The notes: generated from the letters alone by a model not told the origin. DNA of 41,614 bases from Collinsella aerofaciens (GCA_021639365.1 JAJXHK010000016.1:1-41614), one strand, 5' to 3'. Shown: positions 17,682 through 27,246, counted from the first letter of the stretch. A program made the numbers and translations.

Positions 17682-17786
17682 ATGAAGTTGATATTCATGG
17701 CGGCCGACGGGAATCCAAGGTGCGCCATGCTTCTTATGTGCAGCAAAGCTAATGCTGCTAAAATACTAAGCGCTCATGTAGTTTAA
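17682..17786 (+). CDS. Possible 34-residue small protein or leader peptide before ftsE
   Basis: ATG 17682 has GAGGAG 5 bases upstream and opens a 34-codon frame (MKLIFMAADGNPRCAMLLMC...). The stop is 23 bases before the ftsE start. The hydrophobic, Met-rich content could be a small membrane or leader peptide. There is no homology I recognise and the frame could be accidental, but the ribosome site is good. Confidence 0.3.
   Translation: MKLIFMAADGNPRCAMLLMCSKANAAKILSAHVV
17734..17764 (+). promoter_or_regulatory. Candidate ftsE promoter
   Basis: TAAAAT at 17759-17764 is a good -10; the best -35, TTATGT at 17734-17739, is 19 bp away and weak. Placed about 45 bases before the ftsE GTG, just after the decayed region. 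Confidence 0.3.
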
Positions 17787-17809
17787 ACGCACGACGATAA
17801 GGAGCACCA

Positions 17810-19030
17810 GTGGGTAACCACTTCCGTACCTCCGGTGCGGGCGATGATGCCCCCAAGACGCAGACAGGCGTCCAGGGCAGTCGTTTCGCCACTCCGGATT
17901 CAGAGGGCCAGCCTGTTGCTCAGGCCCCCGCTCAGCCGGCAGATCAGGCACAGCCGGCATCCGATCCCTTTGCCTACAATCCCACCAGCGATGTTGCGCT
18001 TTCCGGCACGGCGGGTTTTGAGCCCGTTCAGGCCGTGACCGCTCGCGTGGAGCAGCCTCAGGCTGGCGCCGCCGCGCCGCAGCCTAGCATGGCCGGCATT
18101 CCCGACCCCATGGCTCCTGCGACACCGGCTTCTCAGCCTGCGCAGTCTGGCCTCTTTGCCGCTATTCCCGATCCCACGCAGCCTGCTGCCCCGGTGGTCG
18201 AGAGCGATCAGGCAGCCGAGGTCGCAAGCCTCGATAACGCGCTCAACAACCCCGATTTTACATCGGTGTTTGCGCCCATCGATCCGCAGGCCAGCCGCAA
18301 GAAGATGGCCAAGCAGGCCGGTGTCGAGCCCGTCATCCTTATGGAGCATGTCACCAAGATCTATCCGGCACAGCCCAACAAGCCTGCACTCGACGACATC
18401 AACATTGAGATCTATCCGGGCGAGTTCGTCTTCCTGGTCGGTCACTCCGGCTCGGGTAAGACCACGCTGCTGTCGACGCTCAACCGCGACGTCAAGCCGA
18501 CGAGCGGTCGCATCCTGGTTGCCGGTCAGGACCTCATGAAGATCAAGAACCGCAAGGTTCCGTTCCTGCGTCGCCAGATTGGCGCCGTGTTCCAGGACTT
18601 TAAGCTCCTGCCGCAAAAAACCGCCTACGAAAACGTGGCGTTTGCCCTGCAGTGCATCGGCAAGCCCAAGGGCGTCATTCGCAGCCAGGTGCCCGAGGTG
18701 CTGCGTCTGGTCGGTCTGGCCGATCAGATGGACTCGCTACCCGACCAGCTTTCCGGTGGCGAGCAGCAGCGCGTTGCCGTCGCCCGCGCTATGGTCAACC
18801 GTCCGCCGCTGCTGATCTGCGACGAGCCCACGGGTAACCTCGACCCGGCGATCTCGCTGGGCATCATGAAGCTGCTCGAGCGTATTAACCGCACCGGCAC
18901 CACCGTGATCGTCGCCACGCACGACCGCGAGATGGTCGATAGCATGCACCGTCGCGTGATCGCCCTCGAGGGCGGCCACGTTATCCGCGACCAGGAGAGG
19001 GGAGGTTACGGCAACTATGGCACCAACTAA
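17810..19030 (+). CDS. ftsE: Cell division ATPase FtsE with a long Pro/Ala-rich N-terminal extension
   Basis: FtsE with FtsX forms a membrane complex that activates peptidoglycan hydrolases at division. The C-terminal 230 residues are a standard FtsE: Walker A GHSGSGKTT (211-219), Q-loop in IGAVFQDFKLLPQ, signature LSGGEQQRVAVARA, Walker B LLICDEPTGNLDP and H-loop ATHDREM. The usual length is 225-235, but this frame has 406. Residues 1-172 are disordered and rich in Pro, Ala and Gln with three imperfect motifs (GIPDPMAP, AIPDPTQP, PIDPQ). GTG 17810 has an ideal AAGGAG at 17799-17804, and the only likely internal start (ATG at codon 166) has a poor site, so the extension is probably real. The end overlaps ftsX by 14 bases. 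Confidence 0.93.
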   Translation: MGNHFRTSGAGDDAPKTQTGVQGSRFATPDSEGQPVAQAPAQPADQAQPASDPFAYNPTSDVALSGTAGFEPVQAVTARVEQPQAGAAAPQPSMAGIPDPMAPATPASQPAQSGLFAAIPDPTQPAAPVVESDQAAEVASLDNALNNPDFTSVFAPIDPQASRKKMAKQAGVEPVILMEHVTKIYPAQPNKPALDDINIEIYPGEFVFLVGHSGSGKTTLLSTLNRDVKPTSGRILVAGQDLMKIKNRKVPFLRRQIGAVFQDFKLLPQKTAYENVAFALQCIGKPKGVIRSQVPEVLRLVGLADQMDSLPDQLSGGEQQRVAVARAMVNRPPLLICDEPTGNLDPAISLGIMKLLERINRTGTTVIVATHDREMVDSMHRRVIALEGGHVIRDQERGGYGNYGTN

Positions 19031-19937
19031 CGTGGGCTACTCCTTCAAAGAGGCAATCAGCCACTTCTTCCGTAACTGGACTACCTCGCTCGGCGCCGTC
19101 ATCACGATCTTCCTTTCGCTGTTTATCATCGGCCTGTTCATCATGGGCTCCGCGATGCTGAACTCCGTGATCGGCACCGTCGAGGATCAGGTTGTCATCA
19201 ACGCGTTCATTAGCGATGACGCCGATCAGGCCGATGTTCAGGCTTTTGAGGCCGAGCTTAAGACGTGGAATAACGTCAAGTCCGTGACCTATAAGGACAA
19301 GGACGACGCGCTGGCCGAGTATACGAGCAAGATGTCGGGCAACGCCGACGCCACCATGAGCGCGCTCGATGGCCAGAACCCGCTGCCGGCTTCATTTGCG
19401 ATTGAGATGGACGATCCGTCCAAGGTCGAGAGCACGGCAGAGAAGCTCAAGAAGAACGCCGACTTCCAGAAGATCGCGGATGACGGCGACGTCAACGCGA
19501 GCGTGCTGTACGGCCAAGAGGAAGTGAGCCGCCTGTTCCAGGTGACCAACTACATCCGCATCGCCGCCGTGGTGCTCGTTGGCCTTCTGACCTTTATCGC
19601 ATTCATCTTCATCAACAACACGATTCGCCTGTCCATCACGGCGCGTCGTCGTGAGATTGCGATTATGCGTCTGGTCGGCGCCAGCAACGGCTTCATTCGC
19701 GGCCCGTTTATCACCGAGGGCGTACTGCAGGCCATTTTGGGCTCGCTGCTTTCCATCGGCGTTCTGGAGCTGCTGCGCAATCTGATGATTCCGCGTCTGC
19801 AGGAGAGCATCGGCTGGATGTCGTTTGCCCTGCCGATGCAGTACTACCTGGTGACCTATGCTGCGCTGATTCTGGTCGGTGTGATTATCGGTCTCTTTGG
19901 TTCTGCCATCGCCATGCGCCGCTACCTGCGCGTATAG
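19017..19937 (+). CDS. ftsX: Cell division membrane protein FtsX
   Basis: This 306-residue FtsX has the expected plan: cytoplasmic start, helix 1 (about residues 24-48, LGAVITIFLSLFIIGLFIMG), an extracytoplasmic domain of about 120 residues, and three more helices (about 180-200, 228-250, 275-297). The FtsX/MacB core segment reads NNTIRLSITARRREIAIMRL followed by VGASNGFIRGPF. It contacts cell-wall hydrolases outside and FtsE inside. GGAGAGGGGAGG upstream of ATG 19017 lies within ftsE. A terminator follows, so the operon ends here. Confidence 0.96.
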   Translation: MAPTNVGYSFKEAISHFFRNWTTSLGAVITIFLSLFIIGLFIMGSAMLNSVIGTVEDQVVINAFISDDADQADVQAFEAELKTWNNVKSVTYKDKDDALAEYTSKMSGNADATMSALDGQNPLPASFAIEMDDPSKVESTAEKLKKNADFQKIADDGDVNASVLYGQEEVSRLFQVTNYIRIAAVVLVGLLTFIAFIFINNTIRLSITARRREIAIMRLVGASNGFIRGPFITEGVLQAILGSLLSIGVLELLRNLMIPRLQESIGWMSFALPMQYYLVTYAALILVGVIIGLFGSAIAMRRYLRV

Positions 19938-19962
19938 GCATGCCTGGAATTCATCCCTTCCA

Positions 19963-19995
19963 ACGGGTCGTCTCTTATGGGGCGGCCCGTTTTTT
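19963..19995 (+). terminator. Terminator of ftsEX
   Basis: ACGGGTCGTC pairs with GGCGGCCCGT (two G-U) around an 8-base loop and runs into TTTTTT. Confidence 0.85.
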
Positions 19996-20078
19996 GATCC
20001 CAAGGGGACGGAAGAAAACGGGTCATTGCGGCGCTGGTCTATCTATGTGACCCGCAATCCTGCCGTCCCCTAGGGATC
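19996..20078. repeat. 83-bp imperfect palindromic intergenic element
   Basis: GATCCCAAGGGGACGG (19996-20011) matches the complement of 20063-20078 at 15 of 16 positions. Inside, CGGGTCA and TGACCCG, and ATTGCGG with CGCAAT, extend the pairing. It starts immediately after the terminator T-run and ends about 50 bases before rnr. The shape is that of a repetitive extragenic palindrome or a small non-autonomous element. Confidence 0.65.
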
Positions 20079-20129
20079 ATTTGGGTAGACTCTTGGGATG
20101 TAAGCGGCAATCGATAGCAAGGAGGCGCC

Positions 20130-22265
20130 ATGGGGCGCAATAACAAGCATAAGCGTGGAGCTCGCAATAAGCGCGGGCCGGTGCGCAGCGAACGCCGTCC
20201 GAGCCTGACCGGGCGCGTGCAGCTCCATGAGCATGGCGCCTATGTCATAACCGAGAGCGGCGACTACAAGGTCATGGGCCGCGGTAAGCGCGAGATCATG
20301 GATGGCGATACCGTTGCCGTGAGCATTAAGAACAGCCCGCACGGTGAGCGGCGCGCCGTGATCGAAGGCGTGGTTGAGCGCGCAGCCATAAGCGTGGTGG
20401 GTACGTACCAGACCGCCGGTCCGCTCGGTGTGATTGAGCCGCTCGATTCGCGTCTGAAGGCCGACTTCTTCATTCTGCCCGAGGATACCTCGGCGGATCG
20501 TCTGGGCGTCCACCCGGGTGATGCCGTTGTCGCGCGCATTTTGACCTACCCGACGCGCCTGGAATCGGGCACCGTGACGATCGAACGCCGCATTGGCGGA
20601 GATGACGCGCCCGATTTGGGCGTTCAATATGTGATGGCGCGTTACGGCTATACCGATAGCTATCCCAAGGCCGCGCTGGACGAGGCCGAGGGGTTTTCGC
20701 TCGATGTATCCGCGGCGCTTAAGGACCCGCTCCGCCGCGATCTGCGCGACCGCTTTGTCATCACGATCGACCCGGTCGACGCGCGCGACTTTGATGATGC
20801 CATTTCGCTGGAGCGCACGCCCGAGGGTGGCTACAAACTGGGTGTGCATATCGCCGACGTTTCTCACTATGTGGCTTGGGACGGACATATCGATCTTGAG
20901 GCTCGCCATCGCACGACATCGGTGTATCTGGCCGATCGCGTGCTTCCCATGCTGCCCAAACGCCTGTCCTGTGACCTGTGTTCGCTTCGCCCTGACGAGG
21001 ACCGTCTCGCGTTTACCGTTGACATTGAGCTCGATGCGCAGGGTCGCGTGCGGCATTACGATCCGTACCCCAGCGTGATTCGCTCGCGTGTGCGTATGGA
21101 CTATGACGGCGCCGAGGCGCTGCTGGTGCGTGCCGGCGCGGTGGAGTATGGGGTGCTGGAGGGTGCGGCCGAGGATGTTGCGGCTGCTGAGGCCTCGCGC
21201 GAGGAGGCGCTTGAGCGCGGTCTTGCGTGCGAGAAGGCCGCCCGCGGCTGCAACGTCGACCTCGGTGATTTTTTGGTTGCCGCCAACGAGCTTGCGGAGC
21301 TCCGCCGCCGCATTCGTCGCGCGCGCGGCTCGGTCGACTTTGATACGGCCGAGATCCGCGCGCTCTTGGACGAGGACGGTGTGCCCGTGCAGATCGTGGC
21401 CCGCGAGCGTTCGTGCGCCACGTCGCTGATCGAGGAGGCCATGCTGCTCGCCAACGAGTGCGTGGCCGAGTGGCTGGCCGACCGCGACATTGAGGCTTGC
21501 TATCGCGTGCATGAGGATCCGAGCCCCGATAGCCTGCACGGTGCCGCCGTTGCGCTGGCTCGGCTAGGCATCATCGACGATCGCCGTGCTGCCGGTATTG
21601 CCCTGGGGAGTCCCGATGAGCTGCAGGCTGCAGTTGATGCTGCCACCGGTACGGCCAACGCGCCGCTCGTCAACACGCTGCTTCTGCGCAGCATGCAGCG
21701 CGCGCTGTACAAGCCGCACAACGAGGGCCACTTTGCGCTCGCCGCGCCGTGCTACTGTCACTTTACGAGTCCCATCCGTCGCTACCCCGATCTGGTGGTG
21801 CACCGCGTACTCAAGCTGCAGTTGGCCTTTGAGCAGCTCGGCGGCAAGGACGCCTTGGTCCGTACGCCGCGGCTGATCGGCAAGGGGCGCGAGTCGCTGC
21901 CGCGCATTCTGCCGCAGATCTGCCGCGCATGCAGCGATGCCGAGCGCGCGGCAGATGCCGCCAGCCATGCGACGCAAAAGATTAAGATTGCCCAGTACTA
22001 TGAGGACCGTCTGGGCGAGCGCTATGCCGGAACCGTCTCGTGGGTTAGCAGCATGGGCCTCTTTGTGCGCTTGGACCTGACGCAGGTCGAAGGCTTGGTT
22101 TCGATCAAGAGCCTGGGCAACGAGTGGTTCGAGTTCGACGAGGATGCGCTTACGCTGACGGGCGCCGACACGGGGACTCGCTATGAACTGGGCCAGCGCG
22201 TGATTATCGAGGTCTCGCGCGTCAATACTACACGCGGGCACTTGGACTTTAAGCTTATCCATTAG
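20130..22265 (+). CDS. rnr: Ribonuclease R
   Basis: RNase R is a 3'-5' exoribonuclease that degrades structured RNA. The 711-residue protein has a basic start, cold-shock-like RNA-binding domains in about residues 25-190, and the RNB catalytic domain with ITIDPVDARDFDDAISLER (the acidic metal ligands), then HIADVSHYV and SPIRRYPDLVVHR. The C-terminal S1 domain (YAGTVSWVSSMGLFVRLD) covers about 640-711. The length is close to the family's (about 700-800), without a long C-terminal basic tail. AAGGAGGCGCC precedes ATG 20130. In many bacteria rnr is next to smpB; here smpB lies 8.5 kb downstream. Confidence 0.95.
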   Translation: MGRNNKHKRGARNKRGPVRSERRPSLTGRVQLHEHGAYVITESGDYKVMGRGKREIMDGDTVAVSIKNSPHGERRAVIEGVVERAAISVVGTYQTAGPLGVIEPLDSRLKADFFILPEDTSADRLGVHPGDAVVARILTYPTRLESGTVTIERRIGGDDAPDLGVQYVMARYGYTDSYPKAALDEAEGFSLDVSAALKDPLRRDLRDRFVITIDPVDARDFDDAISLERTPEGGYKLGVHIADVSHYVAWDGHIDLEARHRTTSVYLADRVLPMLPKRLSCDLCSLRPDEDRLAFTVDIELDAQGRVRHYDPYPSVIRSRVRMDYDGAEALLVRAGAVEYGVLEGAAEDVAAAEASREEALERGLACEKAARGCNVDLGDFLVAANELAELRRRIRRARGSVDFDTAEIRALLDEDGVPVQIVARERSCATSLIEEAMLLANECVAEWLADRDIEACYRVHEDPSPDSLHGAAVALARLGIIDDRRAAGIALGSPDELQAAVDAATGTANAPLVNTLLLRSMQRALYKPHNEGHFALAAPCYCHFTSPIRRYPDLVVHRVLKLQLAFEQLGGKDALVRTPRLIGKGRESLPRILPQICRACSDAERAADAASHATQKIKIAQYYEDRLGERYAGTVSWVSSMGLFVRLDLTQVEGLVSIKSLGNEWFEFDEDALTLTGADTGTRYELGQRVIIEVSRVNTTRGHLDFKLIH

Positions 22266-22290
22266 CCAAATCCCGACTCGCGGCGGGAGG

Positions 22291-22325
22291 GCGGAGGGCG
22301 GTCTTTCGGGGCCGCCCTCCGCATT
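22291..22325 (+). terminator. Terminator of rnr
   Basis: GCGGAGGGCGGT pairs with GCCGCCCTCCGC (12 bp, one G-U) and is followed by only ATTT, so it is a strong stem with a short T-run. Confidence 0.6.
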
Positions 22326-22385
22326 TGGATCGTGGCTACCTTGCCGTCTGCTCGGCCGCCCGCTTACCTGCTATTTGAGAGGTAA

Positions 22386-22422
22386 AACCTACCAAAATAA
22401 ACCTGTCCCTTTTTGGCAGGTT
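22386..22422. repeat. 37-bp palindromic intergenic repeat, copy 2
   Basis: AACCTACCA..TGGCAGGTT with the same AAATAAACCTGTCCC loop as the copy at 1348-1384. It ends 20 bases before the start codon of the recombinase gene and must lie in its leader or promoter. Confidence 0.75.
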
Positions 22423-22442
22423 TACAAGAAAGCGGGGATGAG

Positions 22443-23048
22443 ATGGCGACGGTGTACGGTTATGCGCGGGTGAGTTCGCGCGATCAGAATCTGAATCGGC
22501 AGCTGGATGCGCTGGGCGCCTATGGCGTGGGCTCAGCGAATATTTATGCCGACCATGCGAGCGGCAAGGACTTCGATCGACCGCATTATCGCGAACTGCT
22601 GCACGTCCTGGGAGACGGGGACGTGCTGGTGGTGCTTTCTATCGACCGACTTGGCCGTAATTACTCCGAGATTCTTGAGGAATGGCGACGCATTACCAAG
22701 GAGCTCGGGGTTGCCATTGTGGTGTTGGACATGCCATTGCTTGACACGCGCGCCAGGGCCAGCGGCGCGCCGGATGTGACCAACACCCTGATTGCCGATA
22801 TTGTGCTGCAACTGCTGAGCTACGTGGCGCAGGTGGAGCGCGAGAATATCCATCGGCGCCAGGCGGAGGGGATTGCGGCGGCGCGGGCGCGAGGGGTTCG
22901 TTTCGGTCGACCTCGCAAGCCGTGCCCTCCTCAGTTTGAGCTGGTGCGCGATAGCTATGAGGCAGGCGATATTACCCGCAGCCAGGCAGCAAAGTGCCTG
23001 GGCGTGTGCGTGGGGACGTTCGATCGCTGGATGCGCGAGGCGGGGTAG
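22443..23048 (+). CDS. Serine recombinase (resolvase/invertase family), orphan
   Basis: This 201-residue protein starts at ATG 22443, with only a weak GGGGATGAG before it. The catalytic domain (1-140) opens VYGYARVSSRDQNLNRQLDA with the nucleophile S11 and shows VLVVLSIDRLGRNYSEILEEW and a QVERENIHRRQAEGI helix. A C-terminal DNA-binding HTH follows (SYEAGDITRSQAAKCLGVCVG). The size matches Tn3-type resolvases and DNA invertases. No transposase, invertible gene or matching inverted sites are visible, so it is a solitary element, perhaps a domesticated or relic recombinase. A palindromic repeat directly upstream may be a coincidence or its target. Confidence 0.9.
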   Translation: MATVYGYARVSSRDQNLNRQLDALGAYGVGSANIYADHASGKDFDRPHYRELLHVLGDGDVLVVLSIDRLGRNYSEILEEWRRITKELGVAIVVLDMPLLDTRARASGAPDVTNTLIADIVLQLLSYVAQVERENIHRRQAEGIAAARARGVRFGRPRKPCPPQFELVRDSYEAGDITRSQAAKCLGVCVGTFDRWMREAG

Positions 23049-23151
23049 GGGTTTGCGTCGCTTTGTCGCTTCCTGTTGCGATTCAAATTTTGATACGGTG
23101 ACGATGCCATTTGGGGCTACACTCGCTGATATTCAAAAAGGAGGTAGGCCC

Positions 23152-23733
23152 TTGGCGCGCGTAAAACAAATAATCGGATGGACCGCGATCGTTCTGTTCG
23201 CTGCAACGCTGGCGGGCATCTGGGTGCTGACGGAGCAAAATGCGGTGGAGACGTCGTTGCTGAGTGAGTCCACCGCGCGTGTGGTGGAGGGTCAGGCTAC
23301 GGGCGTACAGGCTGCCGATGCCACGGGTGAAGCTCAGACGGAGAGCGGAATGGCCGGGGGCACCGATTCGGCTGCCTCGAATGTACGGTCTGGCCGATTT
23401 GCTTCCATTCGCATGTGGGTGGGCACGAACGTCCGTCGCGTTGCCCATACCGTAGAGTTTTTCTTCGTCGGATTGTTCGCCTCGGTGGTCGTGGTTTGCC
23501 TTTCCAGGCGTCCGTGGAGCGTATGCTCCCGTTGCGTGCCCGTGTTGCTCTTTTGCGCCGTCTGCTCCGTTGGCGATCAGGTACATAAGATCTTTGTTCC
23601 CGGCAGGCATTTCGACGTTATCGATTTAGGATTCGATGTTGCGGGCTATGTCACCGCGATGCTGTTGGTATTGCTGGCAGCGGCGTTGGTGCGCCATGCG
23701 ACTCGGCCGATCGGCGCCCATGCGAGGCGCTAG
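23152..23733 (+). CDS. VanZ-like membrane protein
   Basis: The 193-residue protein is read from TTG 23152, since AAGGAGGT lies 6 bases upstream and no ATG fits. Helix 1 is at residues 7-26. A Thr/Ala/Gly-rich loop (about 30-95) is longer than usual. The VanZ pattern follows: HTVEFFFVGLF (99-109), helices near 100-117 and 127-141, DQVHKIFVPGRHFDVIDLGF (142-161) and a final helix at 163-180. VanZ proteins lower teicoplanin binding in some vanA clusters, but most relatives have unknown jobs in the envelope. No van genes are nearby, so glycopeptide resistance should not be assumed. Confidence 0.75.
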   Translation: MARVKQIIGWTAIVLFAATLAGIWVLTEQNAVETSLLSESTARVVEGQATGVQAADATGEAQTESGMAGGTDSAASNVRSGRFASIRMWVGTNVRRVAHTVEFFFVGLFASVVVVCLSRRPWSVCSRCVPVLLFCAVCSVGDQVHKIFVPGRHFDVIDLGFDVAGYVTAMLLVLLAAALVRHATRPIGAHARR

Positions 23734-23854
23734 CCGGTAACAAGCCCGTTTCTGATAATGCGACCTTGTTGAATTATTTTGTGTCGCGCGTATTTCCGAG
23801 CGGTCGGATTTGAGGGGCGAGCGGTAGAACGCTCTCCCTTTGTGCGCCACGATG

Positions 23855-23869
23855 CGGCACAATGTGCCG
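23855..23869. promoter_or_regulatory. Palindromic candidate operator of the MurNAc cluster
   Basis: CGGCAC-AAT-GTGCCG is a perfect dyad 69 bases before the murR start, the right place for autoregulation by the RpiR-type protein. A second dyad, GAGCG..CGCTC, is at 23819-23834. No clear promoter elements were found. Confidence 0.45.
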
Positions 23870-23937
23870 TAAAAGCTGTTTGTATCCGGTACGAATCGTT
23901 CGTTGGTCTTTAATTCTTCTCAACGGAGGTGTTTGAG

Positions 23938-24789
23938 ATGGCAAACGGATTGCTTTTGCGGCTTCGCGAGCGTGAGCTCAGCGCGAGCCCGGCGGAACGC
24001 AATGTCATCGCATATGTAAGCGCTCATCCGCACGAGGTGGTCGGGCTGTCCGTCCGCGGTCTTGCCGATGCCACGTTCTCCTCGCCCTCGAGCATTTTGC
24101 GCTTTTGCAAGCGCTTGGGTTTTGCGGGCTACAAGGAGTTCCAGCGCGAACTGATTGCCGAGCTGGCGCTCTTGGGTGACAAGAAAGACGTTGCCCTCGA
24201 GGACATCTCCATGGATGACAGCGTTGAACGTATCGTGGGGAAGGTGATGAAAAGCAACGTGCGCACGATTGAAGCGACGGCGCGAACGCTCGATTACACC
24301 GTCTTGGAGCGATGTGCGGCCTATCTTAAGCGGGCACGCGCAGTCAATCTGTTCGGTATTGGTGCCTCTCGTTTGGTCGCGCACGATCTGGCGCAAAAGC
24401 TCATGCGTGTCGACAAAGAGTGCCATCTGTACGACGACTGGCATGATCAGCTCTTGTGTGCCAAGAACATGCATGAGGGCGATATGGCAATCGCCTTTAG
24501 CTACTCGGGCTTGACGCAAGAGGTGCTGGACTGCACCGCCGAGGCCCAACGTCACAACTGTCCCGTTGTGGCCGTGACCAAAGTAGATGGATCATCCAAG
24601 CTTGCCACCATGGCCGATGCCGTGCTCGGTGTCGCTGCGAGTGAGCCCTTGGTCCGCAGCGGTGCCATGGCTTCGCGTATGGCCCAGCTTATGGTTGTCG
24701 ATGCCCTGTACGCTGCTTACGTTGCCAGCGACTACGAACGAGCGACGCATGTCATTAAGCAAAACTACATCGAGAAACGGGAAAGATGA
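23938..24789 (+). CDS. murR: MurR/RpiR family transcriptional regulator
   Basis: This 283-residue regulator starts at ATG 23938, with GGAGGT 7 bases upstream. The N-terminal HTH of the RpiR type (about 1-75) contains SVRGLADATFSSPSSILRFC and KRLGFAGYKEFQREL. The C-terminal sugar-phosphate-binding SIS domain (about 110-260) has NLFGIGASRLVAHDLAQKL and DMAIAFSYSGLTQEVLD. It heads the cluster with murQ, murP and mupG, so it most likely senses MurNAc-6-P and controls these genes. Whether it represses or activates cannot be seen. Confidence 0.88.
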   Translation: MANGLLLRLRERELSASPAERNVIAYVSAHPHEVVGLSVRGLADATFSSPSSILRFCKRLGFAGYKEFQRELIAELALLGDKKDVALEDISMDDSVERIVGKVMKSNVRTIEATARTLDYTVLERCAAYLKRARAVNLFGIGASRLVAHDLAQKLMRVDKECHLYDDWHDQLLCAKNMHEGDMAIAFSYSGLTQEVLDCTAEAQRHNCPVVAVTKVDGSSKLATMADAVLGVAASEPLVRSGAMASRMAQLMVVDALYAAYVASDYERATHVIKQNYIEKRER

Positions 24790-24799
24790 GGTGAATGAA

Positions 24800-25723
<924 letters not shown>

Positions 25724-25780
25724 GTGTACGGCGTGAGCTGATATGACATCCAGACGAGATACCCAATACAAGGAGGAGTT

Positions 25781-27211
25781 ATGACGAACAAAGAGCTGGC
25801 TCAAAAGCTGCTGGACCTTTTGGGCGGTAAAGACAACGTGCTGGCAAACGCGGCGTGCATGACGCGCCTGCGCGTGACCGTCAAAGACGCGGGCAACGTC
25901 GACACGGAGGGCATTAAGGCACTCGACGGCGTGATGGGCCTAGTCGAGGACGACACGATGCAGATCGTGCTGGGGCCGGGCAAGGTGAATAAGGTGCTCG
26001 AAGAGTTCTCCAAGCTCACCGGCCTTGCGAAAGGCGTTGCTGACGAGAGCGTGGTCGACGCTGCGGCCACAAACAAGGCCGCGCAGAAGGCAAAGTACGA
26101 GTCCAAGCCGGTTCAGGCCTTCCTCAAGAAGATTTCCAATGTCTTCGTCGCCCTGCTTCCCGGCATCATTGCGGCTGGCCTCATCAACGGTATCTGCAAC
26201 GTCATTAACGTCTCGACGGCAGGCGCGCTTGCGGGCGAGTGGTGGTACCAGGGCATTCGTTCCATGGGCTGGGCCCTGTTTGCCTATCTGCCCATCTTGG
26301 TGGGCTATAACGCGGCACGTGAGTTTGGTGGCTCCGCTGCGCTGGGCGGCATCGCCGGCATGATGTGTATCGCCAACAGTGCCATGCCCCTGCTTGCGCC
26401 TGGCGCGGCCGATCCTACCACTGCCATTCTGCTGCCGCTCACCAATGCGCAGTACAACCCCGCAGCGGGCGGTATGATCGCGGCTCTTATCGCTGGCGCA
26501 TTTTTTGCCTGGATGGAGCGACAGATTCGCAAGGTTATGCCCAACGCACTCGACACGTTCTTGTCCCCGCTGCTGGTGCTCATCATCGGCGCCTTTGCTC
26601 TGATGCTCGTCATCCAGCCGGTTGGCGCATGGCTGACGACTGCCATCTTTAGCGTTTTGACCTTTATCTTCGAGAAGCTGGGCGTCCTGGGCGGCTATAT
26701 CCTGTCGGCAGGCTTCTTGCCGCTGGTTTCTGTCGGCCTGCATCAGGCGCTCACGCCGATCCACGCTATGCTCAACGATCCCGACGGCGCTACCAAGGGC
26801 ATCAATTACCTGCTCCCCATCCTTATGATGGCTGGCGGCGGTCAGGTCGGTGCCGGTCTGGCGCTGTACTTTAAGACCAAGAACGCCAAGCTCAAGAAGT
26901 ACGTCGCAGAGTCCATTCCCGTTGGAATCCTCGGTGTGGGCGAGCCTCTGATGTATGCCGTTACGCTGCCGCTCGTTCGTCCGTTTGTGACGGCCTGCCT
27001 GGGTGCCGGATTTGGCGGCGCGCTCGCGGCGCTGCTTCACATCGGCACGGTTTCTCAGGGCGTTTCCGGTCTGTTTGGCCTGCTGATCGTCGTTCCTGGC
27101 CAGCAGCTCGGCTACGTTGCCGCTATGCTGCTTGCCTATGCCGCCGGCTTTGTCCTGACGTGGTTCTTTGGCGTCGACGAGCAGAAGATCAACGAGTTCT
27201 TTGGCGAGTAG
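25781..27211 (+). CDS. murP: PTS transporter, MurNAc-type EIIBC
   Basis: The 476-residue protein joins a PTS EIIB domain (about 1-85, phosphorylated Cys 26 in AACMTRLRV) to an EIIC membrane domain of about ten helices (from residue 112), of the glucose/sucrose superfamily. It imports and phosphorylates its sugar in one step. The position between murQ and mupG points to MurNAc or the MurNAc-GlcNAc disaccharide. No EIIA domain is present, so phosphate must come from a separate EIIA, as known for MurP. AAGGAGG precedes ATG 25781. A GlcNAc or sucrose substrate cannot be excluded by sequence alone. Confidence 0.88.
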   Translation: MTNKELAQKLLDLLGGKDNVLANAACMTRLRVTVKDAGNVDTEGIKALDGVMGLVEDDTMQIVLGPGKVNKVLEEFSKLTGLAKGVADESVVDAAATNKAAQKAKYESKPVQAFLKKISNVFVALLPGIIAAGLINGICNVINVSTAGALAGEWWYQGIRSMGWALFAYLPILVGYNAAREFGGSAALGGIAGMMCIANSAMPLLAPGAADPTTAILLPLTNAQYNPAAGGMIAALIAGAFFAWMERQIRKVMPNALDTFLSPLLVLIIGAFALMLVIQPVGAWLTTAIFSVLTFIFEKLGVLGGYILSAGFLPLVSVGLHQALTPIHAMLNDPDGATKGINYLLPILMMAGGGQVGAGLALYFKTKNAKLKKYVAESIPVGILGVGEPLMYAVTLPLVRPFVTACLGAGFGGALAALLHIGTVSQGVSGLFGLLIVVPGQQLGYVAAMLLAYAAGFVLTWFFGVDEQKINEFFGE

Positions 27212-27219
27212 TTTGATAT

Positions 27220-27246
27220 CGCGAGCCGTGTTGCTCAGGGCTCGCG
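27220..27246 (+). terminator. Hairpin between murP and mupG
   Basis: CGCGAGCC and GGCTCGCG pair around 11 bases. The T-run is poor, so it may reduce rather than end transcription into mupG. Confidence 0.4.

Noticed and set aside
20070..21539. Long open frame antisense to rnr
   Set aside because: Shadow frame without start signals; rnr on the plus strand has all expected motifs.
23152..23733. Glycopeptide resistance gene (vanZ)
   Set aside because: Only the broad VanZ-like fold is supported; no vanHAX or two-component genes are nearby.
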